Of a DNA stretch of 64,000 nucleotides, positions 37,555-49,096 are shown in pieces (the first letter of the stretch is position 1; each line of letters begins with the position of its first letter). Below the pieces are notes generated by a model, which saw only the letters and a list, made by a program, of their open reading frames with translations, was not told the origin of the DNA and ran no database searches. Both the position numbers and the translations under genes were made by a program. The stretch comes from Grifola frondosa. Its lineage: Eukaryota > Basidiomycota > Agaricomycetes > Polyporales > Grifolaceae. Where the stretch lies: contig LUGG01000025.1 in NCBI GenBank assembly GCA_001683735.1, positions 124,001 through 188,000 on the forward strand, given 5' to 3'.

Positions 37555-38816
37555 ATGATGTCTTCACCGATTACCTCCAAGAAACTCATTCTCGTCATAG
37601 GCGCTACTGGCGCGCAGGGGCTTGCTGTCATCGACAAGCTGCTCGAGCCATCCGCGGATGGCTCTCCATCGCCCTATGCTGTCCGAGCTTTCACTCGCAA
37701 CCTCGACGGACGCCGGGCTAAAGAATTAGCTGCAAAACCAGGCGTAGAGGTCGTGAAAGGTAAGTGCCATGGTACTAATATCATCACGTTAATGCTCACT
37801 CGTGTTTCAGGATCATTTGACGATTTCCCTTCTGTATACGCCGCACTCCAAGGCGTATACGGCGCGTGGGTCAACACAGACGGATTTACCGTCGGCGAAA
37901 CCAGGGAAGTCTTCGCCGGTATGCGCATCTTCGAACTGGCAAAGCAAGTCAAGACGGTGCGCCACTACGTCTGGAGCAACCTGGATTATTCGTTCAAGGT
38001 GAGCAGCGCAGCCTATACAGAGTTCATACATATTGATGTTTCATGCGGAGCAGAAAGGAGGATATGACCCCAAATACAGAGTTGAACACTACGACGGCAA
38101 GGGTCGTGTCGCAGACTGGATGAAAGCCCAGCCCTCCGTGGTGAGCGACAATGACATGTCTTGGAGCGTCGTTACCTCCGGACCTTACATGGACATGTTA
38201 AACGTCGTGAGCATCTCACGACTCACCGTGCCTCACCCCGCTTACACACCATGACATCCAGGGCATGTTCGGCCCTGTCAGCCGCCGCCCGGATGGCACC
38301 TTCATATTCGCGACTCCCATCGGGCACGGCCACGTCCCAATGATTGCGCTCTCCGATCTGGGCTTCTTCGCACGGTACACATTCGACCACCGCGCAGAGA
38401 CGTCCGCGCAGGACCTCGAAATCGCGAGCGACTGGGTCGGGTGGGACTACCTGCTCGCGACGTTCACACGCGTGACCGGGCTACGCGCGCTCGTGCTGAA
38501 CCAGACGCTCGACGAGTGGTTCAAGAACTGGAAGGGCGCAGACAACCCGGTCGCGAACGAGAACCGCCCGGGCGACGGCTCGACGACGTGGCGCCAGAAT
38601 TTCAGCGGCTTCTGGGCGCAGTGGCGCGACGACGTGATTACGCGCGACATGGAGTGGATCAGGAAGGTGAACCCGTATGGGCATACGCTGGAGAGATGGA
38701 TGCGCGAGACGGGGTACAAGGGCGAGATGCGCTTTGACTTGCTCAAAAATGCGGAGGATGGGAAGTCGGTGCGCTTGGATCATCAGCGCCTTGCCGAGCT
38801 CTCCAGTAAGTTGTGA
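37555..38816 (+). CDS. NmrA-like NAD(P)-binding protein
   Basis: Atypical short-chain dehydrogenase of the NmrA family; members either sense NAD(P) redox state or act as reductases. Exons 37555-37759, 37811-37998, 38054-38206 and 38262-38816 splice cleanly to 366 aa. The N-terminal Rossmann signature is KLILVIGATGAQGLAVIDKL (GxxGxxG), followed by AVRAFTRN. Further blocks are VVKGSFDDFPSVYAALQGVYGAWV, VRHYVWSNLDYS, the substrate-pocket segment VVTSGPYMDMLN and PMIALSDLGFFARY. The catalytic YxxxK of classical SDRs is not evident, as usual for this family. An ATG immediately follows the first one (37558), so the exact start is uncertain by one codon. Confidence 0.9.
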
Positions 38817-39004
38817 TATGCGATAGCTACGCACTGTGTATAATATTGGAACGATTGTAAAATGGCTCTATAGCAGGATATAGGCTTGAACGTCCGTAGG
38901 ATTCTTGAAGATGCTCCGATTTCAGTAGTGGCGAACTCTAATCTCGTGACCGCGACACTTACGCGTTCGCACGCGACTTGATCGATCACGCTGTCCTCGC
39001 CATC

Positions 39005-40202
39005 ATGTCGACACCCTCCCCAGAGAGCTCTAGCACCCAGGAACTCATTGTCCATCACCTGAACGACTCGCGGTCTCAGCGTATCTTGTGGCTCTTGGTA
39101 CGTATGACATCTCTTAAGAAGTAGCGCAGCTGCCAACTCTTTTTTTATTTATGCAGGAGGAACTGGAGGTGCCGTATGAAATCCGCAAGTATCAGCGCAC
39201 AAAGGAGATGGTTGCCCCTCCGGAACTCAAAGCCGTCAATCCGATCGGAACAGCGCCAGTCATCACTGATGGTACCATCAACCTTGCGGAAAGCGGCGCC
39301 ATAGTTGGTATGTTGCTTCATACAATCGTAGCATACACCCATATTTTTCATCGGTTTCATATCCAACTTGCCTGCCGTTACGTTTCCCTGCTTGGAGCAA
39401 TTCACTGAAGCACCACAGAATACATTATTCAGAAATACGGGAACGGCAAGGCGCAACCTCCCGAGTCTGGAAAGATCGATGATCTATATTGTGAGCATCG
39501 CCGTATACCCGTTATACAGTAGTTTCGCTTCAATTAGGCTGTGGTAGTCGTTCACTACGCAGAGGGATCCTTGATGCCCCTCTTGGTAGACAAGATAATT
39601 TTCAAAATCATTCCTGAGAGAGCTCCCTTCTTCCTTCGTCCTATTTTCGGAATGGCCTTCAACGCTCTGTCCAGCAAGATGTTGGACCCTCGCTTGCAGG
39701 TTCACGCGAAATTGGTGGGTGCATTCTAAAGACCGCCTGCGACTCTACGTGTCGTACGTTGCATCCCAGAGGGGACCTGAGCTGTTATTGAATTGAGCGC
39801 GGAGTATTTTGTTGCTCTTTGACCCCGTCTGCTGATACTTAAACAGATTGAGGATCACCTCGTCAAGTCTGGAGAGTACTTCGCCGGTGGAGAAAATCCA
39901 CCGCCGCCGACTACATGATGATTTTTCCGCTGGAGTCTTGGTCAGCTCGCCAAGGCGAAATGCTGGGCATCAAGACCAAAGAATATGTCAAACGCATTCA
40001 CGAGCGGTAAGAAATGGAAATCTCCGAATTTATTCGCACATCTGACTTAAATGTGGCGTTCTTCTTATTGTCCTTTTCATCTTGGTACATCAGAGCGGCA
40101 TACAAACGAGTAAGTCGGATATTTATGAACAATTGAACCGAAACAATTTACTCACCTTTTCAGGCCCTCGAGAAGGGAGGAGAATATTCATTTGCAACTT
40201 GA
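39005..40202 (+). CDS. glutathione S-transferase
   Basis: Soluble GST that conjugates glutathione to electrophiles. The ATG 39005 starts a thioredoxin-like N-terminal domain: LIVHHLNDSRSQRILWLLEE (with Ser in the SRSQR active-site region), then YEIRKYQR, the cis-Pro segment NPIGTAPVITDG and the glutathione gamma-Glu contact LAESGAIVEYI (split by an intron near 39309). The C-terminal helical domain includes YAEGSLMPLL, KLIEDHL and the N-capping region GGENPTAADYMM. In that last motif one C is missing at 39898-39902 (AATCCACC where AATCCCACC would keep the frame). Two small 3' exons end GGEYSFAT at 40200-40202. It looks like the fungal GstB/Ure2p-like or GTT1-like class; I cannot separate these by eye. 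Confidence 0.88.
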
Positions 40203-41329
40203 AGTTGCGAAGTTCGGGCAAGATCTGGAGCTGTAATATTCATCGGTTCTTTGATCACTTCCTCCGTATATATCAGCGACATTTGGGAAAGCCTTTTTTT
40301 GATACAGCCAAGGAATATGACCAGTTCTACTCGCCATGGTCACCGACACGTTTTCAAACATCATCTTGTCTTTTAGTGTATCCTCCCTGCTGAGATGGAC
40401 CGATACACTCTGCAATGAGTCGACATACGAGGACAATTTTGCGCTAAGCTCATAAGATCGCTGACCTGAGAATCTTCGTTGTTGCCCATCCTCAAGCTTT
40501 CTGTTGGGTGTAGCAGACAACATTATCAGACACTGATTGGCACATACCCGATGACCTTGGTAGTGACCGGTAGATGATTTGAGGCGATTGTAGATGGAAT
40601 CCGTCCGCTGTAATGGTGTGTAGCAGTGTCCCGGCATTCGGTGATGTCTGCAGCACCGCCAGGTGGGAAGGCGAAAGGACTAGGAATGAGCGATGCATTG
40701 AATAGCAAAACAAGAGCGCACCGACTTGGTTTGAGTTATCATGATGCAGTTTATTCACGTATTGGAATGTCGACCGACACTCTACTAAGCTACCGATGCA
40801 ACTACCTTCGATACCGATACAGCCCATCTTCGGGGCTCAGGAACCGCGAAGATGCCAGCACGAGGAATGTCGCATGATTGACGGGTGTGCGGTCGTTCAA
40901 GGAAGACTTGCTGACAGCTTCCACAGCTTCGCACCTTCGAGCTCGCAACTCCGTGGCAGTGCTCACTGTACCTCGTTGTCTAGGTTGATAACATATAGCT
41001 TCTCTGTGCCGGGTTTCACTGAACACTGCTGGGGATCGAAGGGAACGCCGGCGCTAGCGTGCTCCGCGCCAGCAGCAGTGCTTGCGCATGGTGATAGAGA
41101 CTTCCGCAGAACAAGAACACATTGTCTGTGATGCGGGTTGTATGCGGGTATAATAAAACACAGGACTAGCGTGTTTTAGAAGAAAACCGAGACGCGGAGG
41201 CCAGACTTGCCAAAAAGAGGACAAGGGCGGGACGTGGGAACATACGGCGAGCAGCCCAACCCAACTCTCTTCTGGCAACCTCTTCCATCTCCCCCCACTT
41301 CCCGCGACCGTGCATGCCATTCAGCTTCC
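40203..41329. other. 1.1-kb intergenic region
   Basis: Between the GST stop and the start of the large hypothetical gene. No conserved coding signal on either strand; the proximal part presumably contains the promoter of the downstream gene. Confidence 0.4.
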
Positions 41330-44300
41330 ATGTTCCATTTCATTCGTGATTCTGACGTCTCTTCCGAGAAATCCGCTTCAAATTCGCGCCGCAGCTCTAC
41401 GCCAGGTGACTCCATCGCGACCTCTCTCGTTCGCAGGGCTCCACTTGCTCCCCTCGACCCTCAGACTGCAAATTCTGCCGCTCCAGACGACCAGATGCCC
41501 TCTTCGGCTTCTTCGTCGTCGTTCCTCGCTTACCCACGGCCGGACGCACCTCAAGATTCCGACCGTTACAACATCGGACGCCCGATCATCCCCAACCGTG
41601 CTGCTGCCGAAGATTCTGGCGGCAATCTACAAACGTCAAGGAGAAGGTCTATTCCGAACCAGTGCGTTGCAATTCATAAATCTTTTTGCGAACAAATCGT
41701 AGGTACCAATTCCTCGCCGGTTCCTCACAGCCTGCAGAATAGCAGCAACGTCGCACGCCTTCCCTCGCAACAGCGCCCTCTTCCCCGCCGTTCCAATCAC
41801 ACGCCTTCGTCCTCTCTCTCCGCAGCCCGACGTCCTTCTCTTCCTAGTATCCATCTCCACCAGCCAGCACCGACCTTTGTGACTACCTCCACTACTGATT
41901 CGACCACACACCTCGGTGCCACAGACGACATCTATTCCAACCTATCTTCGTTCACGTTCGGCGCCGCACACACGAATGCTAGTCCGCGTCGTCCGGAACT
42001 AATCAGCCCGTACAGCGCAGCGCCCGGAACAGCTAGTGCAGACCGCACCCCGCGTCCATCTGTTTCTGGCCCGAGCAGCAAGCTGCGCACGCCGAGGATG
42101 CAGACGCGCAATATCGACGAGGACGGGGACAAAGCTGACGATGAGGATGAGGAGGAGGCGGCTCGCCAGACGCGCGCGAAGATGCGCGCGATCGACGACG
42201 GGACTCGCAGGCCATCGTTGCCCATCAATACGCAACTCCCCAGGAAGTCGAGCGCGGGGTCCTCGCGCGACTCGGACTCGGAGCGCGAGCTCGACTCGTC
42301 GGGGTCATATGGGGAAGGTGACGCCGAGGATATGGATACGGACGTGGAGTTCGATTTCCAGCCGGGGGACGCATGATGTCGGACACGGCATCGCAGCACA
42401 CGTTTGGCGGCGGCGACCGTTATGAGTTCAGCGCATCGGGCGTGGCGGATGATCAGATGAGTGTAACGATCGAGGGGCCGTTCTGCGACGACGAGTACGA
42501 GGAGGAGGAGGACCACCTGACGAGCATGCAGGGCGAGCTGAGTGCGTCACAGAGCAGGCACGGGAGTGTTCCGTGGCACATCCCCGGGCCATCCGCTAGC
42601 GGACCAAGCAGAGAACGAGAAGACAGTGCGGCCACTGTGAAGGCGGTGCCGCGGATGAGCCGGAGCTTGGACGACGGTCTCGGGCACGGAGCGGAGGATG
42701 GGACAGTGCAGGCGTCGAGTCAGCCGCAAAGCAAGTCCGATTTTCACAATCTATTACTGCAGACGGATCAAGCAAATGCAGGGGACGGTGCGCACACGAA
42801 CGCTAATGTATACGACGGATTCGACCTGGGGTACGTGCTAGGATCCGGCATGCGCTCTAGCGAAGAGGGCGTGCGTCGGTCGTGGTCGTCTGGCACGCCA
42901 TCGTATGTGGCGATTGGCATGATTCAGGCGACTGACGCCCGGCAGATGGCCACGGAGTATGGGTGGAATATCCCTGCGGTTGGCGAACGGCGGCCGAGTA
43001 CCATCACGGTGACCACGACGAGCGGTGAGGATGCATTTACGCGGCAGCTGCGGGATTTGGACAGGAACTACGAGATGCGGCGGATGGACTGGAGCTTCAG
43101 GAAAGAGACGGCGGACGGGGTGGGGCCAACGGTGACGGTGACCACGCTGTCGCCATCTGGGACGAGCTCGACCAGGGTAGGGATGCAGGAGATCTGGCGG
43201 CATCCGCATGTCGGGCGCTTCAAAGTGGACAAGCTGCTCATGAGACGTAAGTGTCCAATCATGTTGTTTGGCAGCCACCTATTGACTTTGACGCACATCG
43301 TTTGATTCTGACATGCAGCGGAAAACCCGTCGAAGTCAGCGCAACAGCGCGTGAATGTGCGGCACATCGCGGACCCGTACTCGAAAGGGAATATACGCGG
43401 GGGGCCAACGTCAGTCATCCACAAGCACTCGCGCGCGATGGCGTTCTCGATCTTCCGGCGGCACGGGCTTTTTAATCGCGCGGCTCAGCGGGGCGGAAAC
43501 CTACACATGCACTCAAGCGGGAGTATCCTACTCGCGACAATGCGCGTGCAGGAGCAGTTCACGAGCACTCGCACGACGAGCCAACTGAACGCGCATGGGC
43601 TGCTCAGCGACGGCACTGTGGATCGTGCGGCGTCCAGCAGGAGTGACGTTGGTCCGTCACGGCATAGACGTGAGCGCTCGAAGGAGGATAAGGACAAGGC
43701 GAAGAAAGCCAAAGAGGATAAGATGAAGGGGAGTTCTCGCAAAGTCAACGCTGTGGGCAGCACTTCTACGTCTGATTACTGGGACCTCTAGCCAGACGAC
43801 GAGCGTTGGGAGTGTGTCAAGCCGCACCACCGACGACGAGGTGTCGCCAAAGGGTAAGAGTAAGCTTTACACATCTCCATCATCCCCTTCGTTGCCGTCG
43901 TTCCCGACGTCACCCACTCTTGCCGAAGCGCCTCTCTCGAAGACTCGTGAGTATGACCCTCGACATCAACAGGCACTACCACCGTGCGAGAGTCGACAGA
44001 TGGCCGCTCGCCTGCTTCCTCGCTTGACCATGTCACCTCCTTAAATGCGACCGAAGTTTCAGAGCACGCGGTTACGAAGCTACCCACTCCCGAGCGCGTA
44101 ACCTTAAATGATGAGGACGCGATGGATCTGGACGACGAGGAGCAGACAGTTCCCCGTACATCCCACGCGGAGGCGTTCGCGACACTTGACTCGAACAGCA
44201 TTGAGTACATCCGTGGGCGTTCGGAACAGCGGTCGGACTACGACTCATCGTCACATGGCGTCAGCTTCTCGGAAGTAGTGCGCAGGATATTCGGGCGGGA

Positions 44301-45205
44301 TGGCAGAGTGATCTCACGGCCGCCTGCTGGCCCCCCGTCTGCTGCTATCGATGGCGGTTTCACACCGCCGTGGGTGACGATGGCACCGCGGTCGAAACAG
44401 GAAGAGCGGAGCGGGTCATTCAGAATCTGAATGAGTCGTTCAAGGATGTTGGCCTGCTACCATCCATCAGGACGAACAGGAACGACCGCGGGAAGGGCAA
44501 GCGGCCGATGAAGAACACTATGATTCTGAATGTTTTCGTGAATGTGCCTGCAGATGCACTCCACATGCTCCTTCCATTATGGCCAGGCGAGACGGACCCG
44601 CCATCGGTCGTGGAAGGCGAGGACCCATCTACATACTTCCTCCCTGTGGAGGAGCGTCAATATCTGATCGTATATTATGTACCCTTCGATGAGCGGAAGG
44701 AGAAGGGTAAGAAGAAACAGGAACTCAACAAGAAGCGTTCACGTAACGAGACTCAATCCGCTCCCACTGTTTCGTCCAATCCAAAGGCCAAGTCGATTAC
44801 TCTGACGTCGTTCCGCGTCTGCGCGCGGCTCGTGTCGTATCACGACTTCACGGCACGGGCGTGCGCGCTCCCAAGTGACGGTCTGTCTGTAACGGGTCCA
44901 GTGTCAGAGGCGATGGCGCAGCTGCCGCCGGCCTCCATCCGCGAGCAGCACCTTGACGATCTGGTGATCGGAGTATGTCAAAGTCGCCAGAATGGCATGG
45001 AGTTCATCCCCGAGGGCCTCGCGAAGCTCGGCCTGTGCATGCCTGTGCAGAGCCAGAACGGCCTTCTCTTGTGCGCGAAGAGGAAGACGACCAGCCTGAA
45101 ATCGATTGGCGTCTCACGCCGATTGGGAGGGCGGCAGTGGAGATGGCGTGGTTAGGCTGCATGGCCATGACCTGCTTCGATTTCAGCGCGCCCTCCGAGA
45201 AATGA
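41330..45205 (+). CDS. large low-complexity hypothetical protein
   Basis: About 1,250 residues; family not recognised. The N-terminal 350 residues are Ser/Pro/Arg-rich and end in an acidic stretch (DEDGDKADDEDEEEAA). A middle part contains more ordered blocks (GFDLGYVLGSG, ATEYGWNIPAVGERRP, IWRHPHVGRFKVDKLLMR, ADPYSKGNIRGGPTSVIHKH). The C-terminal 300 residues look folded: VIQNLNESFKDVGLLPSI, ILNVFVNVPADALHMLLPLW, EERQYLIVYYVPFDERK, FRVCARLVSYHDF, and a tail with WLGCMAMTCFDFSAPSE ending at 45205. Introns at 43245-43317 and about 43948-43971 join in frame. The frame otherwise shifts at 42360-42366 (G run), about 43791, 44413-44420 (GAGCGGAGCGGG) and about 45060. One missing base cures each, except near 43791 where two are needed. 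Conserved-looking blocks on both sides of each break argue for one gene. Confidence 0.72.
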
Positions 45206-45851
45206 GGTGATTTTCCTCGGGTGAACATTCTTGACGATAAGTTACACAAAATGTTGTTGTCTTTCCCCCTTCCCATTCACTCTCCTTCGGTATGTTTCAC
45301 CCTTACTGACGTATCTGCGAATCTATACCCTTTACATCTGTATACATCTCCCTGGTCTCAGCACACGTCTGCTACTATTGTTTTTGTATGGAATGAATGG
45401 CGGGCTTCGGATTTAGAATCTGTATGTATCTTTCGAAATGTCATTGTATGTTTTGTGTTTTACGTTGATCGTCTCACCTCCTAACACTGAGTCGGGTCAT
45501 CCCGGATCACCTGATTGACCTCTTAAGTACTTTCCCCTCGGCGCTCGGCGCTCAGCCTTCGGATTCCATTCCCCCATCCGCGTCAAGTCTCTACATCAAC
45601 GATACGGTAAGACCCAGAGTGAAGCTTTCAATCTGAAGTACGTTTGCAAGGATTCGCTCAAGCTCCTCGGGAAAGACTAATGCCTCGAAGATCCGATATT
45701 CGACTTCTCTCGTTAAGGACTGCGTTGTTTTCAGAATATCCAAAGTTTATCCCCAGCATATACCCATCGAGACGATAGGTGAATGGTGGGATTGCTTCTT
45801 GGTATCCAGAAGAATCTCTCTTCGGCTCCCTGTCAGCACGCATCGACATTC
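45206..45851. other. intergenic, promoter and leader of next gene
   Basis: No coding signal. A GTAAGA at 45606 and several acceptor-like AGs suggest a possible intron in the 5' leader of the downstream gene. Confidence 0.35.
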
Positions 45852-48800
45852 ATGCTTGCTCAATCCACCAATCCCCTATCTGATTTCAAGTTTTCGACAA
45901 TCGGTCAAGAGCCTGCTCTGTTAAGACGGATGTTGGTTCCTGCGGATGATCTGATGTCCAGAACCCCACCATCGTCGCCACCTACGACGTCGCCAAAGTG
46001 CACAGTAGCTCCCCTTCCCGAGTTCACACGACGCTCACTATTCGAAGCTCTGGTGAATCCAGATGCTTCTTCTCCTCAAACCGCACCGCCCAGCATTGCC
46101 GATGTCGATATGGAGCCCACAGTTCCGTTTCTCAACAGTACAGATCCCATCGCACATGGCACTTCGCCGACGCAATTACCACATTTCCCAGCCGCCGAGG
46201 ATTACATAGAACCTCCTGGTATCATGAATTCCATTGGCGCCGAAGCCGGCGCTTCATCGGTTCAACCTGACAACGTAACGCACCCAGGCGCAGCTCCAGC
46301 TCCAAGTTCCACAGACTCGCAGACACGTGTCGTATCAGTTCACGCGGTAGACGCGAATTTGTCGCCGTTTCTTTTACAGAGCGCTTACGCAGCTGTTTCG
46401 GAACCCTCACCTGCGGAGCTATATACGCTCATTGCGCAGCTCGCTCAAGAAGAGGCGGACTGGGAGGCGATACGCAATTTGCGGGAGCGATACCGCGAGG
46501 AATTAGAAGAACTGCTGCTTAGGCATGACGAAACCATCCGCGCAGCCAACCGAGCAAAGGATCAGGCCGCTAAATTTGCTTCTGTTGTCGAAACCGCTTT
46601 CGACAAGGTGGAAGCTGTTGGCCTAAAGCAGGAGCAGCGTCGCATTGCGGAGAAGCAAAAGGCCCAACATGTTGCTGCGGAGGCTCAGAGGCTCCAGGAA
46701 GAGAGCCTTGAAGCGCAGCGGGCCTTAGACGAGGAGCGTAGGGCCGAAGCCCAAAGACACCTTCAGGAGCAGCAGGCAGCCGCAGCTGCAGAGGCTAAAC
46801 GAGAATCCGAAAGATTGGCTGCGAAGGAACAAGCGCAGAAAGCTGAAGAGGAAAGGCGCAGGCTTGCTGACGAAGAGGCCGCGCGCAAGGCTGCGGCTGA
46901 GAGCGAATTCGCCCGCGCTGCAGAGGAAAAGCAGCGCCGGGATGCTGCCGCGGCGGCGGCGAAGCTTGCACAAGAGGAGGCGGAGAAGCGGAAGGCTGAG
47001 GCTTTAGCTGCAGTTCAGGCTCACGATACTCTCCTTCAACGGCAGCGAGAAGCGGAAGAAGAGGAACGACGAGTGCTTTACGAGGCAAAACGGGCTGAGG
47101 TCATGGCACAGAAATCGCGAGTCAGTGCTGAGGAGTCCGCACGTGCTCGCGCAGAACGGGATGCCAAGCTCAGGGAGAAGCTTGTGGTGATGAGGGACGA
47201 AGCCAATGCAAATTCTTCTACTTCCCCGCAACCTGCGTCTTTCATTGCACCTTCCCAAACCACCCCTTGTTCTGATGCTGCTTCATCTCGTAAATCAGTG
47301 AAGGTGGTGGCCCCGTCATTCCAGAGTCTTCCGTCCTCCCGCGTTGGACAGATGTTGCTTCCTCCACAGGACGCTATGCCTCTGGTTCCCGATGATGCAT
47401 CTATCCCATTCTCGACACTATCTGTGTCTCAGGCCGACCTCTCTGTATCAGCTACAGTAGCATCTGCGCAGACCCCATTGCCTACCCGCTCGGAGGTCAA
47501 GAGACAATCGCCTAAGCAAGCCAAGCGCAAATCAAGGCCTGCCACCGTTACCTCCGCTCCTAAAGCACAGCCCAGTATCCTGCCTTTGACTGCTGTTCCG
47601 CAGATCGTTCAGGAGAATCCTGCTCGCGCGGAGCAACTTGTCGAACCAGCGCCATCTTTGGTTGCAGTCAGCAAACTCGTGCCCAAGCTTCCGGAGAAGA
47701 AGTCGGCCGTTGAAGCCCCCATCAACACTAAGATCAAACGTGAACAATCCCTCGATCACGAACCCGCTTCTGTTAAACCGAAATTTGTGCCTTCGTCTGG
47801 CCATCAGCTCCCTTTGACACCCATTTCAAGTGCGCCTGTAAGCCCACACGAGCCTGGGACAGAAACCCAATCGCACAGCCTCCGTGAATTCAAGGTTGAC
47901 GATGTTCAACGCAACCGGTCTGGACGACAACCGACCCGTAAATCCTCTTCTGATTTTGGTCAACATGATGGTTCCACCGCTCCTGCTCCAAACACAGCCA
48001 TATCCCCCACTGGCAATGCTATAACAGGAAGCGCAAGCGTCATTTCGAGGCCCATTATTACGACATCTAGTAATGGACCACCAGCGTCCCCCACGGGATC
48101 TATACCGGTCGTACACGATGGAGGCTGGAGCGCATTCAATAGTGGCGTGCCAGCGGCTAGCGTGCATCGCATCGTTGATGCTCCTCCCCATGATCCATGG
48201 GATACCGCTCCCCGAGAGCCTCCGTCTCCGGTGGAACGTCATGCCCGTGGAAGACATGCGGTCGACGACATACCGCTGAGACCGGTGGAGGATTCGTTCG
48301 GTTCCGGTAGCTCGCCGCGACGCCGTCGCGACCATTATTCGCCTCCTCCTGAGCGCGAATATACTTCTCACACCACGTCTCGAAAGAGACCTCGTTCTGT
48401 GACTCCGTCCTCCAATGACCGTCCCCTCGCCGTGCAAGGTTAGTTCACCCTCAAACAGCACCCGATAGGCGGGAGGACCTTCAGCGTGACTCCCGGGGAA
48501 ACCCGCCCATTTCCCGCGGCTGGGAGGCGCCGCTTCATGTACAATCCCTTCCGACGAGGCTGCCGACACCTCCCGCTCATGGAGGCTGGCCTGATGATAA
48601 CAATGCACCGGCTGACATATCTTTTTACGACAACGACAATCGTATCCATGGATACCATGGAAGAAAAGCTCGTGATGCTAATTATCCTCCCCATGACGAT
48701 GATTCCATCTATGCTGAACCTATGCGGCGGGACGTCGGTCAGTTGCGTGCGGCATCGGGTCCAGTGCCTGCAGCACGCGGCGGGTCCACCGGCAAGGGCA

Positions 48801-49096
48801 GGCATCCAGCGCCGCATCCGTCTGGGAGCTCACAAGAAAACTCGCTCTTAACGCGCATGAGTGATGGTACTCCCAGCCGTGGGCGGCGGCGCCAGCCGCA
48901 AAGCTCCGCACGAAACGCATCGAGCTCCGGCGGGAGACCTACGATGGTGGTTGAAGACAGTGTGCCGCGCGGACCCTATCGGTCACGTCCAGAGAACGGT
49001 AAAACTCGCGGGGGCGCGCGCCAGGGGAATCGCCCATTAGCGGATCGTCTCACGAGCGGGAGCAAGATACACGCGCTTGCGGAAAGGTTATCATGA
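45852..49096 (+). CDS. coiled-coil, Ala/Glu-rich hypothetical protein
   Basis: About 1,070 residues, family not recognised. A disordered N-terminus (MSRTPPSSPPTTSPK, ATG chosen at 45852; 45783 is also possible) precedes a very long uninterrupted helix at roughly residues 185-450. That helix is full of E, A, K, Q and R and lacks proline (for example EQRRIAEKQKAQHVAAEAQR), typical of a single alpha-helix or coiled coil. A Ser/Pro-rich region with basic patches (KRQSPKQAKRKSRP) follows, then an Arg/Ser-rich tail (SSPRRRRDHYSPP, SRKRPRS) reminiscent of RNA-binding or nuclear proteins. The open frame ends at 48443 in VQG. A frame change, by a short intron (48439-48468, only 30 nt) or missing bases, continues the same composition (PDRREDLQRDSRG...) to 49096. 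Role unknown; nuclear localisation is inference. Confidence 0.7.

Noticed and set aside
41932..42516. 194-residue minus-strand frame
   Set aside because: Antisense of the acidic/serine-rich part of the large hypothetical protein; composition is the mirror of that low-complexity sequence.
47826..48608. 260-residue minus-strand frame
   Set aside because: Antisense shadow of the Ser/Pro/Arg-rich coiled-coil gene; no family resemblance.
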